DNA from: JBBQKI01 sp038326725
GTDB lineage: Bacteria; Bacteroidota; Bacteroidia; Flavobacteriales; Flavobacteriaceae
Direction of reading: 5' to 3'
Assembly (NCBI GenBank): GCA_038326725.1
Contig: JBBQKI010000006.1
Location: 19,176-83,175 of the forward strand
DNA: 64,000 nt
Part shown: piece after piece, positions 25,589 through 35,185 of the stretch
Numbering within the stretch: position 1 is the first letter of the stretch
Layout: every line of letters begins with the position of its first letter
The notes under the pieces: generated by a model
Told to the model about the DNA's origin: nothing
What the model saw: the letters and a program-made list of their open reading frames with translations, nothing else
The model's database searches: none
Made by a program: the position numbers and the translations under genes

Positions 25589-27832
25589 ATGGATAATATT
25601 TATTTATTAATGCTCATTGCTTTGGCGGTATTGGCCGTAGCAGATTTAGTTGTAGGAGTAAGCAACGATGCGGTGAATTTCCTCAATTCAGCCATTGGAT
25701 CAAAAGCGATTCCATTTAAAACCATTATGATCGTGGCCAGTTTGGGGATTTTTATAGGGGCAGTATATTCAAGCGGGATGATGGAGGTGGCAAGAAGTGG
25801 CATATTCGTACCCGGGAAATTCTTTTTCGATGAATTGATGATCATTTTCATGGCGGTTATGATAGCGGATGTATTGCTATTGGATTTTTTCAACACTTTA
25901 GGGCTGCCAACCTCCACAACAGTTTCGATAGTGTTTGATTTGCTGGGGGCCACTGTAGTTATGGCTTTGATAAAAGTGGGGTCTTCAAACGTAGAAACCC
26001 TTGAGGATATAAAAAACTACATAAATACCGAAACGGCTATTACCATTATTGTAGGGATTGTTTTATCCGTTGTTATTGCCTTTACCATTGGGGCTTTTGT
26101 ACAATTTCTTTCCCGAATGTTATTCACTTTCAATTACGAGAAAAAATTAAAAATCTTTGGGCCTCTTTTTGGTGGGGTCGCATTAACTGCCATCAGTTAT
26201 TTCATCTTTATGAAAGGTCTAAAAGGCACTCCATATTATGATGAACTTAGTTGGTTATTGGACGGGAACCAATTGGTGAACATTGGCGTGAGCTTTGTTG
26301 TTTGGACCCTATTTTCATATCTCTTCCAAATAATTTTTAAAAAAACCATCCTTTTGATTGTAATTGCGGTAGGCACCTTTGGTCTTGCGTTGGCATTTGC
26401 AGGTAACGATCTGGTAAACTTTATCGGAGTACCGATGGCCGCATTTCATTCTTATGAAGCGTGGATGGCATCCGGGGCCTCGCCTTTTAGCTTCTCCATG
26501 GAAATACTTTCAGAGAAAGTTCCCACGGAACCCCTAATACTTTTTATTGCCGGCGCCATTATGGTTTTCACGCTTTGGTTTTCCAAAAAGGCGAAGACGG
26601 TAACGGAAACGGAGGTAGGCTTATCTAGGGATGGTGAAGGCCATGAAAAGTTCCAGCCCAACATGTTGTCTCGATTGATGGTAAGGGGCAGCACCAACTT
26701 GATGAAAACGCTTTCGCTTGTTGTGCCGAAATCCACCCAGAACAAGATCAATGCCCGGTTTCAAAAGCCGGTTATCGAATTGCCTATGAAGAAAAGTTAC
26801 GAAATGCCGGCGTTTGATATGATTCGCGCCTCTGTAAACCTTGTGATTGCGGGTGTTATTATCTCTTTTGCCACATCATTAAAATTACCGCTTTCCACTA
26901 CTTATGTAACATTCATGGTGGCCATGGGAAGCTCTTTGGCGGACCGGGCGTGGGGTCGCGAAAGTGCTGTTTACCGAGTAGCGGGGGTTCTTAACGTTAT
27001 TGGGGGCTGGTTTGTTACAGCAATAGTTGCTTTTATGGCCTCAGGTCTTATAACATACCTTATATATATTGGGCGGGCACCCATGATTGCCGTATTATTA
27101 CTACTGGCCATTGGTTTAATGGTCCGAAATTATTTAGCACATCACAAAGAATCCATTAAGGTAACCGCAAAGCGGAACCTTAAAAAAGCCGAAATAAAAA
27201 CCGTTCAAGGCATTATTAAAGAAAGTGCAGAGCACATTTCAAATGTTATTGCCCGAACCAATAAAATATTTTCGGATATGTTAACGGGATTGGCCACTGA
27301 GGATGTAAAAAAATTGAAAAAAAGCAAAAGAGGGGTTTCCAAACTTAATGAAGAAGTGGAAGAGTTACGGGATAATATTTTTTATTTCATTAAAAATTTG
27401 GACGAAACCAGTGTCCGAGGCAGTAAATTTTACATAGACTTGTTACGCTATTTGCAAGATATTGCTCAATCCTTGGAATTTATTTCAAAAGCCAGTTATA
27501 AACATGTGAACAATAACCACAAGGCTCTTCGTTTTAATCAAATAAAGGACCTCCAGGAAATAGAGCAACATTTGAACACACTTTTAGGGGAAATTGAGAA
27601 TATTTTCAATAAGCGCGAATTTGAAAAAATAGATTTGGTGTTGGACAAAAAAACCGAGCTTTTTGATGTCCTTTCCCGCAAGATAGAAAAACAGATAGCA
27701 CGAACCAGGACCGAAGAATCCAGCCCAAAGAATACAACACTATATTTCAGCCTCCTCTTGGAAACCAAGGATTTAGTAGCAGCTATTATGAGTTTGATGG
27801 AAGAGTATTATTCGAGTTATAAAAAGGGGTAG
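25589..27832 (+). CDS. PiT family inorganic phosphate permease fused to a DUF47/PhoU-like domain
   Basis: Inner membrane phosphate symporter of 747 residues. The first PiT signature (DLVVGVSNDAVNFLNSAIGSKA) is at about 20-40. The second (ATSLKLPLSTTYVTFMVAMGSS) is at about 428-450. About ten to twelve hydrophobic segments end near 515. The last ~220 residues (from AKRNLKKAEIKTVQG) are helical, charged and soluble, with the DUF47/PhoU-like pattern LKKSKRGVSKLNEEVEELRDN. In many bacteria DUF47 is a separate gene next to pit; here it is one polypeptide, so the regulatory part is joined to the transporter. It follows the phosphate porin and has a Pho-box-like pair in front. Family function is certain; the regulatory role of the tail is inferred. 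Confidence 0.93.
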   Translation: MDNIYLLMLIALAVLAVADLVVGVSNDAVNFLNSAIGSKAIPFKTIMIVASLGIFIGAVYSSGMMEVARSGIFVPGKFFFDELMIIFMAVMIADVLLLDFFNTLGLPTSTTVSIVFDLLGATVVMALIKVGSSNVETLEDIKNYINTETAITIIVGIVLSVVIAFTIGAFVQFLSRMLFTFNYEKKLKIFGPLFGGVALTAISYFIFMKGLKGTPYYDELSWLLDGNQLVNIGVSFVVWTLFSYLFQIIFKKTILLIVIAVGTFGLALAFAGNDLVNFIGVPMAAFHSYEAWMASGASPFSFSMEILSEKVPTEPLILFIAGAIMVFTLWFSKKAKTVTETEVGLSRDGEGHEKFQPNMLSRLMVRGSTNLMKTLSLVVPKSTQNKINARFQKPVIELPMKKSYEMPAFDMIRASVNLVIAGVIISFATSLKLPLSTTYVTFMVAMGSSLADRAWGRESAVYRVAGVLNVIGGWFVTAIVAFMASGLITYLIYIGRAPMIAVLLLLAIGLMVRNYLAHHKESIKVTAKRNLKKAEIKTVQGIIKESAEHISNVIARTNKIFSDMLTGLATEDVKKLKKSKRGVSKLNEEVEELRDNIFYFIKNLDETSVRGSKFYIDLLRYLQDIAQSLEFISKASYKHVNNNHKALRFNQIKDLQEIEQHLNTLLGEIENIFNKREFEKIDLVLDKKTELFDVLSRKIEKQIARTRTEESSPKNTTLYFSLLLETKDLVAAIMSLMEEYYSSYKKG

Positions 27833-27966
27833 ACCATTCTTGGAAATAAATTATTCTTATTTGTTTTGTATTGCATATTTTCGCAAAATTATTAAGGCAA
27901 TTCCGGAAATATATAAAAACCCCCCAATTATGGAATGCAGCCGCAAAACCACCTAAACTTAAAATT

Positions 27967-28737
27967 ATGAAACTAAAATTATTATCTATTGTTCTTGTGA
28001 TGGCTTGCAGTTTTGCTTTTGCGCAAAAAAAAGTAAAATACACTGACACGGAATTGGACATGCTTAAAACTTATTATTTCGCTGAGGGTTTTAACAAACC
28101 AGCGACAAAAAAAGTTTCAACGGTTATTATGAAAGACGGTACTGAACACAAGGGCCATTGTAAAAACATCACAACAAAAAAAGGACAGATATATGAAATT
28201 GTTTTTGTAGATAGCATTACGGAACAAAAAAACACTTACGAAGCTGAAAAAATTGCTGAAGCTTATCTTTATGCAAGTGGTTTTGAAAAATTCGGGAAAG
28301 TATCCCAAAAGTTTAGCAACTTTGGAATGGGAAGAAGAAATAGCGCAAAAAAACTGACTACTAATGACGAGATTTATTTCGTGAACCAAAAAGTTTCCTT
28401 GAAAAACAAAAAAGATGAAAAGGAATTTTTGATGCAGTTAGTCAATCCGGATTTCAGCACTGTAATATCGGTTTACCACGACCCTTTCGCTAAAGAAACA
28501 GCAGGCTTTTCAGTTGGTGGCTCTCCCTCTTTTGGCGGTGGGGTGGTAAAATCCTATTATGTTCAAAAAGGTGATAAAATTATCTGGTTGCATAGCAGTG
28601 ATTTTGAGGAAAATTATGAATTCCTTTTTGGTGACAATACGGATTTTATGAAAAAATACCCCTACAAATCGGTTGATTGGGATTGGTTTAGCGCGCTTAT
28701 TTTGGAATATACAACTATGTCCACACAAGAAGGGTAA
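27967..28737 (+). CDS. Exported protein of unknown function
   Basis: Protein of 256 residues with a signal peptide (MKLKLLSIVLVMACSFAFAQ). ATG 27967 was chosen over an upstream in-frame ATG (27871) because it opens this signal directly. The mature part is lysine-rich at first, with a strand-rich segment (KVSTVIMKDGTEHKGHC), a glycine-rich turn (GFSVGGSPSFGGGVVKSYYV) and an aromatic C-terminal half. I recognise no domain or catalytic motif. It stands alone between PiT and the convergent nrdA, with its own terminator. A periplasmic or outer-membrane-associated location is likely. Confidence 0.75.
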   Translation: MKLKLLSIVLVMACSFAFAQKKVKYTDTELDMLKTYYFAEGFNKPATKKVSTVIMKDGTEHKGHCKNITTKKGQIYEIVFVDSITEQKNTYEAEKIAEAYLYASGFEKFGKVSQKFSNFGMGRRNSAKKLTTNDEIYFVNQKVSLKNKKDEKEFLMQLVNPDFSTVISVYHDPFAKETAGFSVGGSPSFGGGVVKSYYVQKGDKIIWLHSSDFEENYEFLFGDNTDFMKKYPYKSVDWDWFSALILEYTTMSTQEG

Positions 28738-28764
28738 AGAAAATTAAAAAAATAATTTGCCAAT

Positions 28765-28799
28765 AAAAAGCCCTTGTCGTTTTAAACAAGGGCTTTTTT
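28765..28799. terminator. Bidirectional terminator before nrdA
   Basis: AAAAAGCCCTTGT / ACAAGGGCTTTTT stem with an 8-nt loop, between convergent genes. Confidence 0.88.
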
Positions 28800-28823
28800 A
28801 ATTTATTTAAATCAAAAATGAAA

Positions 28824-31259
28824 TCAGGAACCGCACATCAAACAATCATCCGGGTTTGCGTCCTTGGAGTTTGCCAGCAGCTCCCTAAGTTCCTGAGCCG
28901 TTATGGGTGTATGTGCAAGAACTGCTGCTTCATCGGTAACTTCCACTTCCACGGGAACTTCAACAACTTCTGCTATGGGTTCTTTTTTGGTTTCGTTGTT
29001 CAAGGTAAACTTGATGGCATCCACGGCGCTTTTGGTCCTTAAATAATACATCCCAGTTTTCAGGCCACTTTTCCAGGCATAAAAATGCATCGATGTTAGT
29101 TTTGATATGTTCGCATTTTCCATGAACAAATTCAAAGATTGCGACTGGTCTATGAAATAACCACGGTGGCGGGACATATCGATAATATCCTTCATGCTCA
29201 GTTCCCACACGGTTTTATAGAGTTCTTTCAAATCCTGCGGAATAATGTCAATATCCTGTACTGAACCATTAGCACGCATAATCTGTTCTTTCAACTCTTC
29301 GTTCCAAAGTCCAAGGTTCACGAGGTCTTCAAGCAAATGTTGGTTTACCACGATGAATTCCCCGGATAATACCCGGCGGGTATAAATATTGGAAGTGTAG
29401 GGTTCGAAAGCTTCATTGTTTCCAAGGATTTGAGAAGTGGAAGCGGTGGGCATCGGCGCTACCAACAATGAATTTCTAACACCGTGTTTTTTAATGTCCT
29501 TTCGCAATTTTGCCCAATCCCAACGGCCACTCAATTCTTCATCTTTAATTCCCCAAAGGTTATGTTGAAAAAGTCCTTCGGATATGGGTGAACCTTTATA
29601 GCTTTGGTAAGCCCCGTCCGTTTTGGCTTCTTCCATAGAAGCGCTTAAAGCTGCAAAATAAAGGGTTTCAAAAATTTCCTGATTCAGTTTTTTTGCTTCA
29701 TCGGAAGTAAAGGGAAGGCGCAACAAAATAAATGCATCGGCCAAGCCTTGAACGCCAAGGCCAATGGGACGATGGCGGAAGTTGGAATTCTCCGCTTCTA
29801 TTATAGGGTAAAAGTTCCTATCGATTACACGGTTCAGGTTTTTGGTAACCCGCTTGGTAACGCGATAAAGTTCTTTATGATCGAATTCCCCGTTTTTGAT
29901 GAACATGGGCAAGGCTATGGATGCAAGGTTACAAACTGCCACCTCATCGGGAGAGGTAAATTCCATAATCTCGGTGCAAAGGTTTGACGAACGGATAGTT
30001 CCCAAATTCTTTTGGTTGCTTTTGCGGTTAGCCGCATCTTTATAAAGCATGTAGGGGGTGCCTGTTTCTATTTGTGATTCCAAGATTTTTTCCCAAAGCT
30101 CACGGGCTTTTATGGTTTTACGGCCTTTGTTTTCGGATTCATATTTTAAATACAGGGCATCAAAAACCTCGCTATGGCAATCATACAAACCGGGGCATTC
30201 GTTGGGGCACATCAAAGTCCAATGGCCATCTTCCTGTACGCGTTTCATAAACAAATCCGGAATCCACATCGCATAAAAAAGGTCGCGGGCACGCATTTCT
30301 TCTTTTCCATGGTTTTTCTTTAAATCCAGAAAATCAAAAATATCGGCATGCCATGGTTCCACATAAATAGCGAAGGAACCTTTGCGTTTTCCGCCGCCTT
30401 GATCCACATATCGGGCGGTATCATTGAACACGCGGAGCATGGGCACAATCCCGTTTGAAGTACCATTAGTACCGGAAATATACGACCCAGTGGCGCGTAC
30501 ATTATGAATGGACAACCCAATTCCGCCGGCAGATTGTGAGATTTTGGCGGTTTGTTTCAAGGTGTCGTATATTCCATCGATACTGTCATCCTTCATGGCC
30601 AGTAGGAAGCATGAAGACATTTGTGGTTTTGGAGTGCCGCTGTTGAAAAGGGTGGGCGTAGCATGGGTAAAGAATTTTTTGGACATTAGCTCATAAGTTT
30701 CCTTTACGGCCATCAAATCGTCCAAATGGATGCCCACTGAAACGCGCATCAACATGTGTTGTGGCCTTTCAACGATTTGCCCATTTAATTTCAACAAATA
30801 AGACCTTTCTATAGTTTTGAAACCAAAATAATCATACCCGAAATCGCGGTTATAAATAATGGTGGAATCCAGTTCTTCCGCATTGTTTTTAATAACTTCA
30901 TGAACTTCATCGCTTAAAAGTGGGGCCTTTTTTCCGGTACGCGGATTTACATATTCGTAAAGATCCGTCATTACCTCCGAAAAGGATTTTTTGGTGTTTT
31001 TATGAAGGTTGGAAACGGAAATCCTTGCCGCCAAACGGGCATAATCCGGATGGGTGGTGGTCATGGTAGCGGCAATTTCTGCGGCCAGGTTGTCGAGCTC
31101 GCTGGTAGTAACACCATCGTAAAGCCCTTCTATAACCCGCATTGCCACCTTCACCGGGTCCACCCGTTCATTCAGGCCGTAGCATAGCTTGCGCACCCGG
31201 GCGGTGATTTTATCAAACATTATGGGTTCTTTGCGGCCGTCTCTTTTTACTACGTTCAT
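28824..31259 (-). CDS. nrdA: Ribonucleoside-diphosphate reductase alpha subunit (class Ia)
   Basis: Large subunit, 811 residues, reducing ribonucleoside diphosphates to deoxy forms. It starts with an ATP-cone domain (MNVVKRDGRKEPIMFDKI), so activity is probably switched by dATP/ATP. The barrel shows SSCFLLAMKDDSIDGIYDTL (active-site Cys and specificity loop), NLCTEIMEF (radical Cys) and MPTASTSQILGNNEAFEP. The C-terminal tail ends CLMCGS, the redox pair that accepts electrons from thioredoxin or glutaredoxin. It lies 106 bp downstream of nrdB, so the order is B then A, the reverse of E. coli. Gene product is essential and well conserved. Confidence 0.97.
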   Translation of the reverse strand: MNVVKRDGRKEPIMFDKITARVRKLCYGLNERVDPVKVAMRVIEGLYDGVTTSELDNLAAEIAATMTTTHPDYARLAARISVSNLHKNTKKSFSEVMTDLYEYVNPRTGKKAPLLSDEVHEVIKNNAEELDSTIIYNRDFGYDYFGFKTIERSYLLKLNGQIVERPQHMLMRVSVGIHLDDLMAVKETYELMSKKFFTHATPTLFNSGTPKPQMSSCFLLAMKDDSIDGIYDTLKQTAKISQSAGGIGLSIHNVRATGSYISGTNGTSNGIVPMLRVFNDTARYVDQGGGKRKGSFAIYVEPWHADIFDFLDLKKNHGKEEMRARDLFYAMWIPDLFMKRVQEDGHWTLMCPNECPGLYDCHSEVFDALYLKYESENKGRKTIKARELWEKILESQIETGTPYMLYKDAANRKSNQKNLGTIRSSNLCTEIMEFTSPDEVAVCNLASIALPMFIKNGEFDHKELYRVTKRVTKNLNRVIDRNFYPIIEAENSNFRHRPIGLGVQGLADAFILLRLPFTSDEAKKLNQEIFETLYFAALSASMEEAKTDGAYQSYKGSPISEGLFQHNLWGIKDEELSGRWDWAKLRKDIKKHGVRNSLLVAPMPTASTSQILGNNEAFEPYTSNIYTRRVLSGEFIVVNQHLLEDLVNLGLWNEELKEQIMRANGSVQDIDIIPQDLKELYKTVWELSMKDIIDMSRHRGYFIDQSQSLNLFMENANISKLTSMHFYAWKSGLKTGMYYLRTKSAVDAIKFTLNNETKKEPIAEVVEVPVEVEVTDEAAVLAHTPITAQELRELLANSKDANPDDCLMCGS

Positions 31260-31365
31260 GAGGTATTAATTTTATTGATTGGTTCTTTTTTTTGAAAAAA
31301 TGTGCTGATGCATAATTTTAAGTTACACATTTTCAGCGATATAATATTAAAGCAAGAATTGCCTT

Positions 31366-32343
31366 TTAAAAATCCGCGTCGAAACTAATCTTATTGGATT
31401 CCTTGTCTTTATTGGTAACTCCAGCTTTTTGGTATTCGGAAACCCTTTTCTCAAAAAAATTGGTTTTGCCCTGAAGCGAAATCATATCCATAAAATCGAA
31501 AGGGTTTGTGGAGTTATATTCCTTTTCGCATTTCAGTTCAACCAAAAGCCGGTCGGTAACAAATTCGAGATACTGCGTCATCAATTTTGAATTCATCCCG
31601 ATCAAGCTGGCAGGCAACGATTCGGTAATAAATTCCCGTTCAATATTCAAGGCATCTACAAGGATTTCGCGGATGCGTTCTTTGGGGACTTTGTTCACCA
31701 AATGGTGATTATGAAGGTGTACGGCAAAGTCGCAGTGCACGCCTTCGTCTCGGGAAATCAATTCATTTGAAAAAGTAAGTCCGGGCATTATGCCGCGTTT
31801 TTTCAACCAAAAAATAGAGCAGAAAGCACCGGAAAAGAAAATACCTTCTACCGCGGCAAAAGCGATTAAACGTTCGGCAAAACTTGGGCTTTCAATCCAT
31901 TTCAATGCCCAATCTGCCTTCTTTTTAATGGCCGGGAAATTATCCAGCGCATGGAAAAGTTTGTCTTTTTCAACCTCATCTTTTACATAAGTATCGATCA
32001 ATAACGAATAGGTCTCGGAATGGATGTTTTCCATCATAATTTGAAATCCGTAAAAGAATTTCGCCTCGCTGTATTGCACTTCGCTCACAAAGTTTTCGGC
32101 TAGGTTTTCATTTACGATCCCATCGGAAGCGGCAAAAAATGCAAGAATGTGTTTTATGAAATAACGCTCGTCGTCATTTAGTTTTGTTGTCCAGTCGGAC
32201 ATGTCTTGATGGAGGTCTATTTCCTCGGCGGTCCAGAAGCTGGCCTCGCTTTTTTTATACCATTCCCAAATGTCGTGGTGCTGGATGGGGAAAATTACAA
32301 ATCGGTTTTCGTCTGGTTGTAGAATGGGTTCAATTGCGCTCAT
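31366..32343 (-). CDS. nrdB: Ribonucleoside-diphosphate reductase beta subunit (class Ia)
   Basis: Radical-generating small subunit of 325 residues. Iron ligands and the tyrosyl radical site are in order: the Asp at WTTKLNDDERYFI, the FAASDGIVNENL helix, then ENIHSETY (Glu, His and the radical Tyr with the E-x2-H-x3-Y spacing of E. coli), and later EGIFFSG and DEGVHCDFAVHL. Retention of Tyr and all carboxylates argues for a standard dimetal-tyrosyl type rather than the Mn/Fe Phe variants. It is first in the nrdBA unit. A pair of direct repeats resembling DnaA boxes lies about 110 bp upstream. Confidence 0.97.
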   Translation of the reverse strand: MSAIEPILQPDENRFVIFPIQHHDIWEWYKKSEASFWTAEEIDLHQDMSDWTTKLNDDERYFIKHILAFFAASDGIVNENLAENFVSEVQYSEAKFFYGFQIMMENIHSETYSLLIDTYVKDEVEKDKLFHALDNFPAIKKKADWALKWIESPSFAERLIAFAAVEGIFFSGAFCSIFWLKKRGIMPGLTFSNELISRDEGVHCDFAVHLHNHHLVNKVPKERIREILVDALNIEREFITESLPASLIGMNSKLMTQYLEFVTDRLLVELKCEKEYNSTNPFDFMDMISLQGKTNFFEKRVSEYQKAGVTNKDKESNKISFDADF

Positions 32344-32445
32344 GTTGTCCTTTGTGGGGTTAAAAAAAGATTAAAAAATCTGCCGTTACTAGGGACTAAC
32401 AAATATGAAAAAATTTGAAGGTTATTAGCCTTAAAATCTGTGTAG

Positions 32446-32467
32446 GTTTTCAACAAAGTTTTCAACA
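32446..32467 (-). promoter_or_regulatory. Direct repeat resembling DnaA boxes upstream of nrdB
   Basis: GTTTTCAACA occurs twice (32446-32455 and 32458-32467), 12 bp apart. TTTTCAACA differs from the DnaA box TTATCCACA at two positions. It reads TGTTGAAAAC on the nrdB strand, 103-124 bp before the ATG. Confidence 0.4.
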
Positions 32468-32632
32468 TAGTAAATTTGGGGTGTTAATGTTGTTTTGTTA
32501 AAATTGACTTATAAAATGCTGATTATAAATATTTTAAAAATAATTCACTGGGTTATGAACATTAATTTTCACTCTGCTTGAAGCATTTAGGAATAGCTGT
32601 TTAAAGGGTGTTTTTGGTTTGGCCGCAACCCC

Positions 32633-35185
32633 CTATCTTGCTTCCTTCCGCAACACTTCCAAGGGAGGTTTTCCTATTACGCTGATACTATTTCCGAGAC
32701 CAATTAGCAATACCAGCAAAACGATTCCCGGGAATAAAATAAGGAAAGGAAACAGGGACGGTGTAAAGATGGAATTGAAAACCCAAAAGGCCAATAATTG
32801 GCTGCTTATTACCGAAAGTAGAATACCCGATAAACCGCCCAGGGCGCCTAAATAAATATATTCCAAGGCGGCTATTTTTAAAATCTGACTGCTTTTGGCG
32901 CCCAGTGTCCGCAATAATACGCTTTCACGGATACGTTGGTATTTACTGGTCCGCACAGATCCTATAAGGACGATTATTCCCGTGAGGATACTAAAAAAGG
33001 CCATGAAATTTATTATCCATGAAATCTTTTCAAGAAGCCCTTCCACCACCCCAAGCATTTGTCTTAAATCGATAATGGATACATTGGGAAATTTGCTTAC
33101 CAGTTCTTGTTGCAAAACCGCAGATTGGCTATCATCAGAAACGCGGGTAGAAAGCACCCGAAACTGTGGGGCAGTTTCCAATACTCCCGCTGGAAATATA
33201 ATGGAAAAGTTCATCTGCATCCGGCTCCAGTCCAAGGTTCTTATGCTGCCGACGAAGGTTTCCAACAAAACGCCTTGAACATTAAAAGTAATTGGGTCGC
33301 CCACTTTCACCAAGGCATCTTCAGCAAAATTGTCGCTGATGGAAATTGGGACGAGTTCCCCTCTTGGAGCAATTGCGGTCCATTCACCCGCTTCAATGGT
33401 TTCCGAAGCAATTAGAGAATCCCGATAGGTAGTTCTAAATTCATGGTTCAAGACCCAACCCCTGATTTCGGAAGTTGTGTCCTTACGAATTTCGTAAACG
33501 GATATTCCGTTTATATCCTGCAACCGCATCGTGATAATGGGAATGTCATCCAAAACCTGTAAGCCTTCGCCCGAAATGGCAGTGGAAACCGCCTCGCGTT
33601 GTGGGGCCTGCACATCCAGCAAAATAATGTTGGCTGCACCGGAATCTGATTCAAATTCAGCTTGGGCAAGCAATAAATCCTTGCTGAAATAGAGCGTACT
33701 TATTAAAAAAGTTCCCACACCAATAGCAAGAATCAAAGTCAATGTTTGGTTTTGGGGGCGGAACAGATTTAATAAACTTTGCCTGGCAATAAAACCCCAG
33801 GAAGTAGGAAAATATTTTTTAATACCCTTCATGAACAAAGCTGCAACCCCCGCCAACATGGAAAAGGAAACAAGAATCCCGCCGACAAAGGCAAGGGAAT
33901 ACCGCCATTCCTTTAGCAACCAAAATGAGAAGAGAAAAATGAATAGAAATATCCCTAACGAGACAATTATTATACTTTTTCGCGATTTTGAAGAAGCTTG
34001 TGCCTGAACCCGCAAAGCTTGTAATGGAGAGACATAAAGTGTTCCCATTAAAGGATAAAGCGCAAACAGAACGGACATGAAGATCCCAAGCAATAAACCC
34101 ATCACCACAACCTGTGGCGAAAACGAAAGTTGGATATCCACCGGCAACAAACCTTCAAGTAATAGCGGAAACAACTGTTGAAGCAATAAGCCAACGCTGG
34201 TACCAATAAGCCCGCCGACGAAACCCATTCCGGCCACTTGAATAAGATAAATTAAGAAAGTTTGTTTTTTGGTAGCGCCAAGGCATTTAAGCACGGCCAC
34301 TGCGCGCAATTTTCCTTTGATGTAAACGTGTATTGCACTCGCTATGCCAACGCAACCCAACAAAAGGGCGATAAAAGCCACAAGATTTAAGAACTTCCCG
34401 AAATTTTCATATCGCTTTCCCAACCGCTCGCTGGTGGAAATATGGGTGTCCAAATCGGCATTTTCGGCGTCAAAGAGGTCGGCCAAAGATTTGTCCAATA
34501 GTTCCAAGTCCGTCGTCGGGGAATTAAAATAAAATTCATAATCAATCCTGCTGCCCGTTTGTACCAAACCAGACTTTGCAATAAATCGATAGGGGACTAA
34601 AACGGGTGGCGCCAAAGCGCTAAAAAAAGCATCACTTCCCGGTGCCGAATTTAATGCCCCCGAAATGGGCAACGAAACATTTCCGACTTTAATGCTGTCG
34701 CCCGGTTTAACATCAAGTTGCAGCATCAACGTGGCATCTACTAAAGCTCCGCCTTGTTTTTGGTATTGCTCTGCGGCGGAAAGAGGCTCGGTTTCCAGTT
34801 TCCCATAAAAGGGAAAATTTCCCTCTATACCCCTAACTTGCACCAGTTTGGTGCTATTTGTTTTTGGGAAAGCGGCCATGGAAGCAAATTTTATTTCCTT
34901 TGACCCCGCGCCACCAAGGGAATCAATTATTTCCATTACCCTCTCATTGGGAGGGCTGTTGCTGTCGATTTTAAAATCGGCGCCCATCAAGGATTTGGAT
35001 TGAAGTTGAATGTTTTCCTTTAAATTTTCACCAAAAGATTGAATAGAAACCACGGCGGCTATTCCCAAAACAATGGAGGCCATGAACAATACGAGTTTTT
35101 TCCCGCTTGCCTTTGCATCCCGCCATGCCATTTTAAAAAGCCATTGCAAACCGGCATTTGGATTAAGTTTCTTATAATTCATCAT
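32633..35185 (-). CDS. ABC transporter permease, FtsX/YbbP family
   Basis: Inner membrane permease of 850 residues with two FtsX domains. A hydrophobic segment at about 30-47 (KLVLFMASIVLGIAAVVSIQSF) precedes a large periplasmic region. The first TM block is at about 265-400, one containing KLRAVAVLKCLGATKKQ, the FtsX coupling helix. Further helices lie at about 405-500. A second periplasmic part follows, and the last block carries SVLLRTLGAKSSQILKIAALEY. It overlaps the ATPase gene upstream by 4 bp. The ybbA-ybbP pair divergent from tesA is also the E. coli arrangement. Substrate is unknown; lipid or lipoprotein handling is a guess from family relatives. Confidence 0.9.
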   Translation of the reverse strand: MMNYKKLNPNAGLQWLFKMAWRDAKASGKKLVLFMASIVLGIAAVVSIQSFGENLKENIQLQSKSLMGADFKIDSNSPPNERVMEIIDSLGGAGSKEIKFASMAAFPKTNSTKLVQVRGIEGNFPFYGKLETEPLSAAEQYQKQGGALVDATLMLQLDVKPGDSIKVGNVSLPISGALNSAPGSDAFFSALAPPVLVPYRFIAKSGLVQTGSRIDYEFYFNSPTTDLELLDKSLADLFDAENADLDTHISTSERLGKRYENFGKFLNLVAFIALLLGCVGIASAIHVYIKGKLRAVAVLKCLGATKKQTFLIYLIQVAGMGFVGGLIGTSVGLLLQQLFPLLLEGLLPVDIQLSFSPQVVVMGLLLGIFMSVLFALYPLMGTLYVSPLQALRVQAQASSKSRKSIIIVSLGIFLFIFLFSFWLLKEWRYSLAFVGGILVSFSMLAGVAALFMKGIKKYFPTSWGFIARQSLLNLFRPQNQTLTLILAIGVGTFLISTLYFSKDLLLAQAEFESDSGAANIILLDVQAPQREAVSTAISGEGLQVLDDIPIITMRLQDINGISVYEIRKDTTSEIRGWVLNHEFRTTYRDSLIASETIEAGEWTAIAPRGELVPISISDNFAEDALVKVGDPITFNVQGVLLETFVGSIRTLDWSRMQMNFSIIFPAGVLETAPQFRVLSTRVSDDSQSAVLQQELVSKFPNVSIIDLRQMLGVVEGLLEKISWIINFMAFFSILTGIIVLIGSVRTSKYQRIRESVLLRTLGAKSSQILKIAALEYIYLGALGGLSGILLSVISSQLLAFWVFNSIFTPSLFPFLILFPGIVLLVLLIGLGNSISVIGKPPLEVLRKEAR

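Noticed and set aside
32399..32407. CATATTTG as a nrdB -7 box
   Set aside because: One mismatch to TAnnTTTG on the minus strand but no -33 TTG at a suitable distance. Too weak to list as a promoter.
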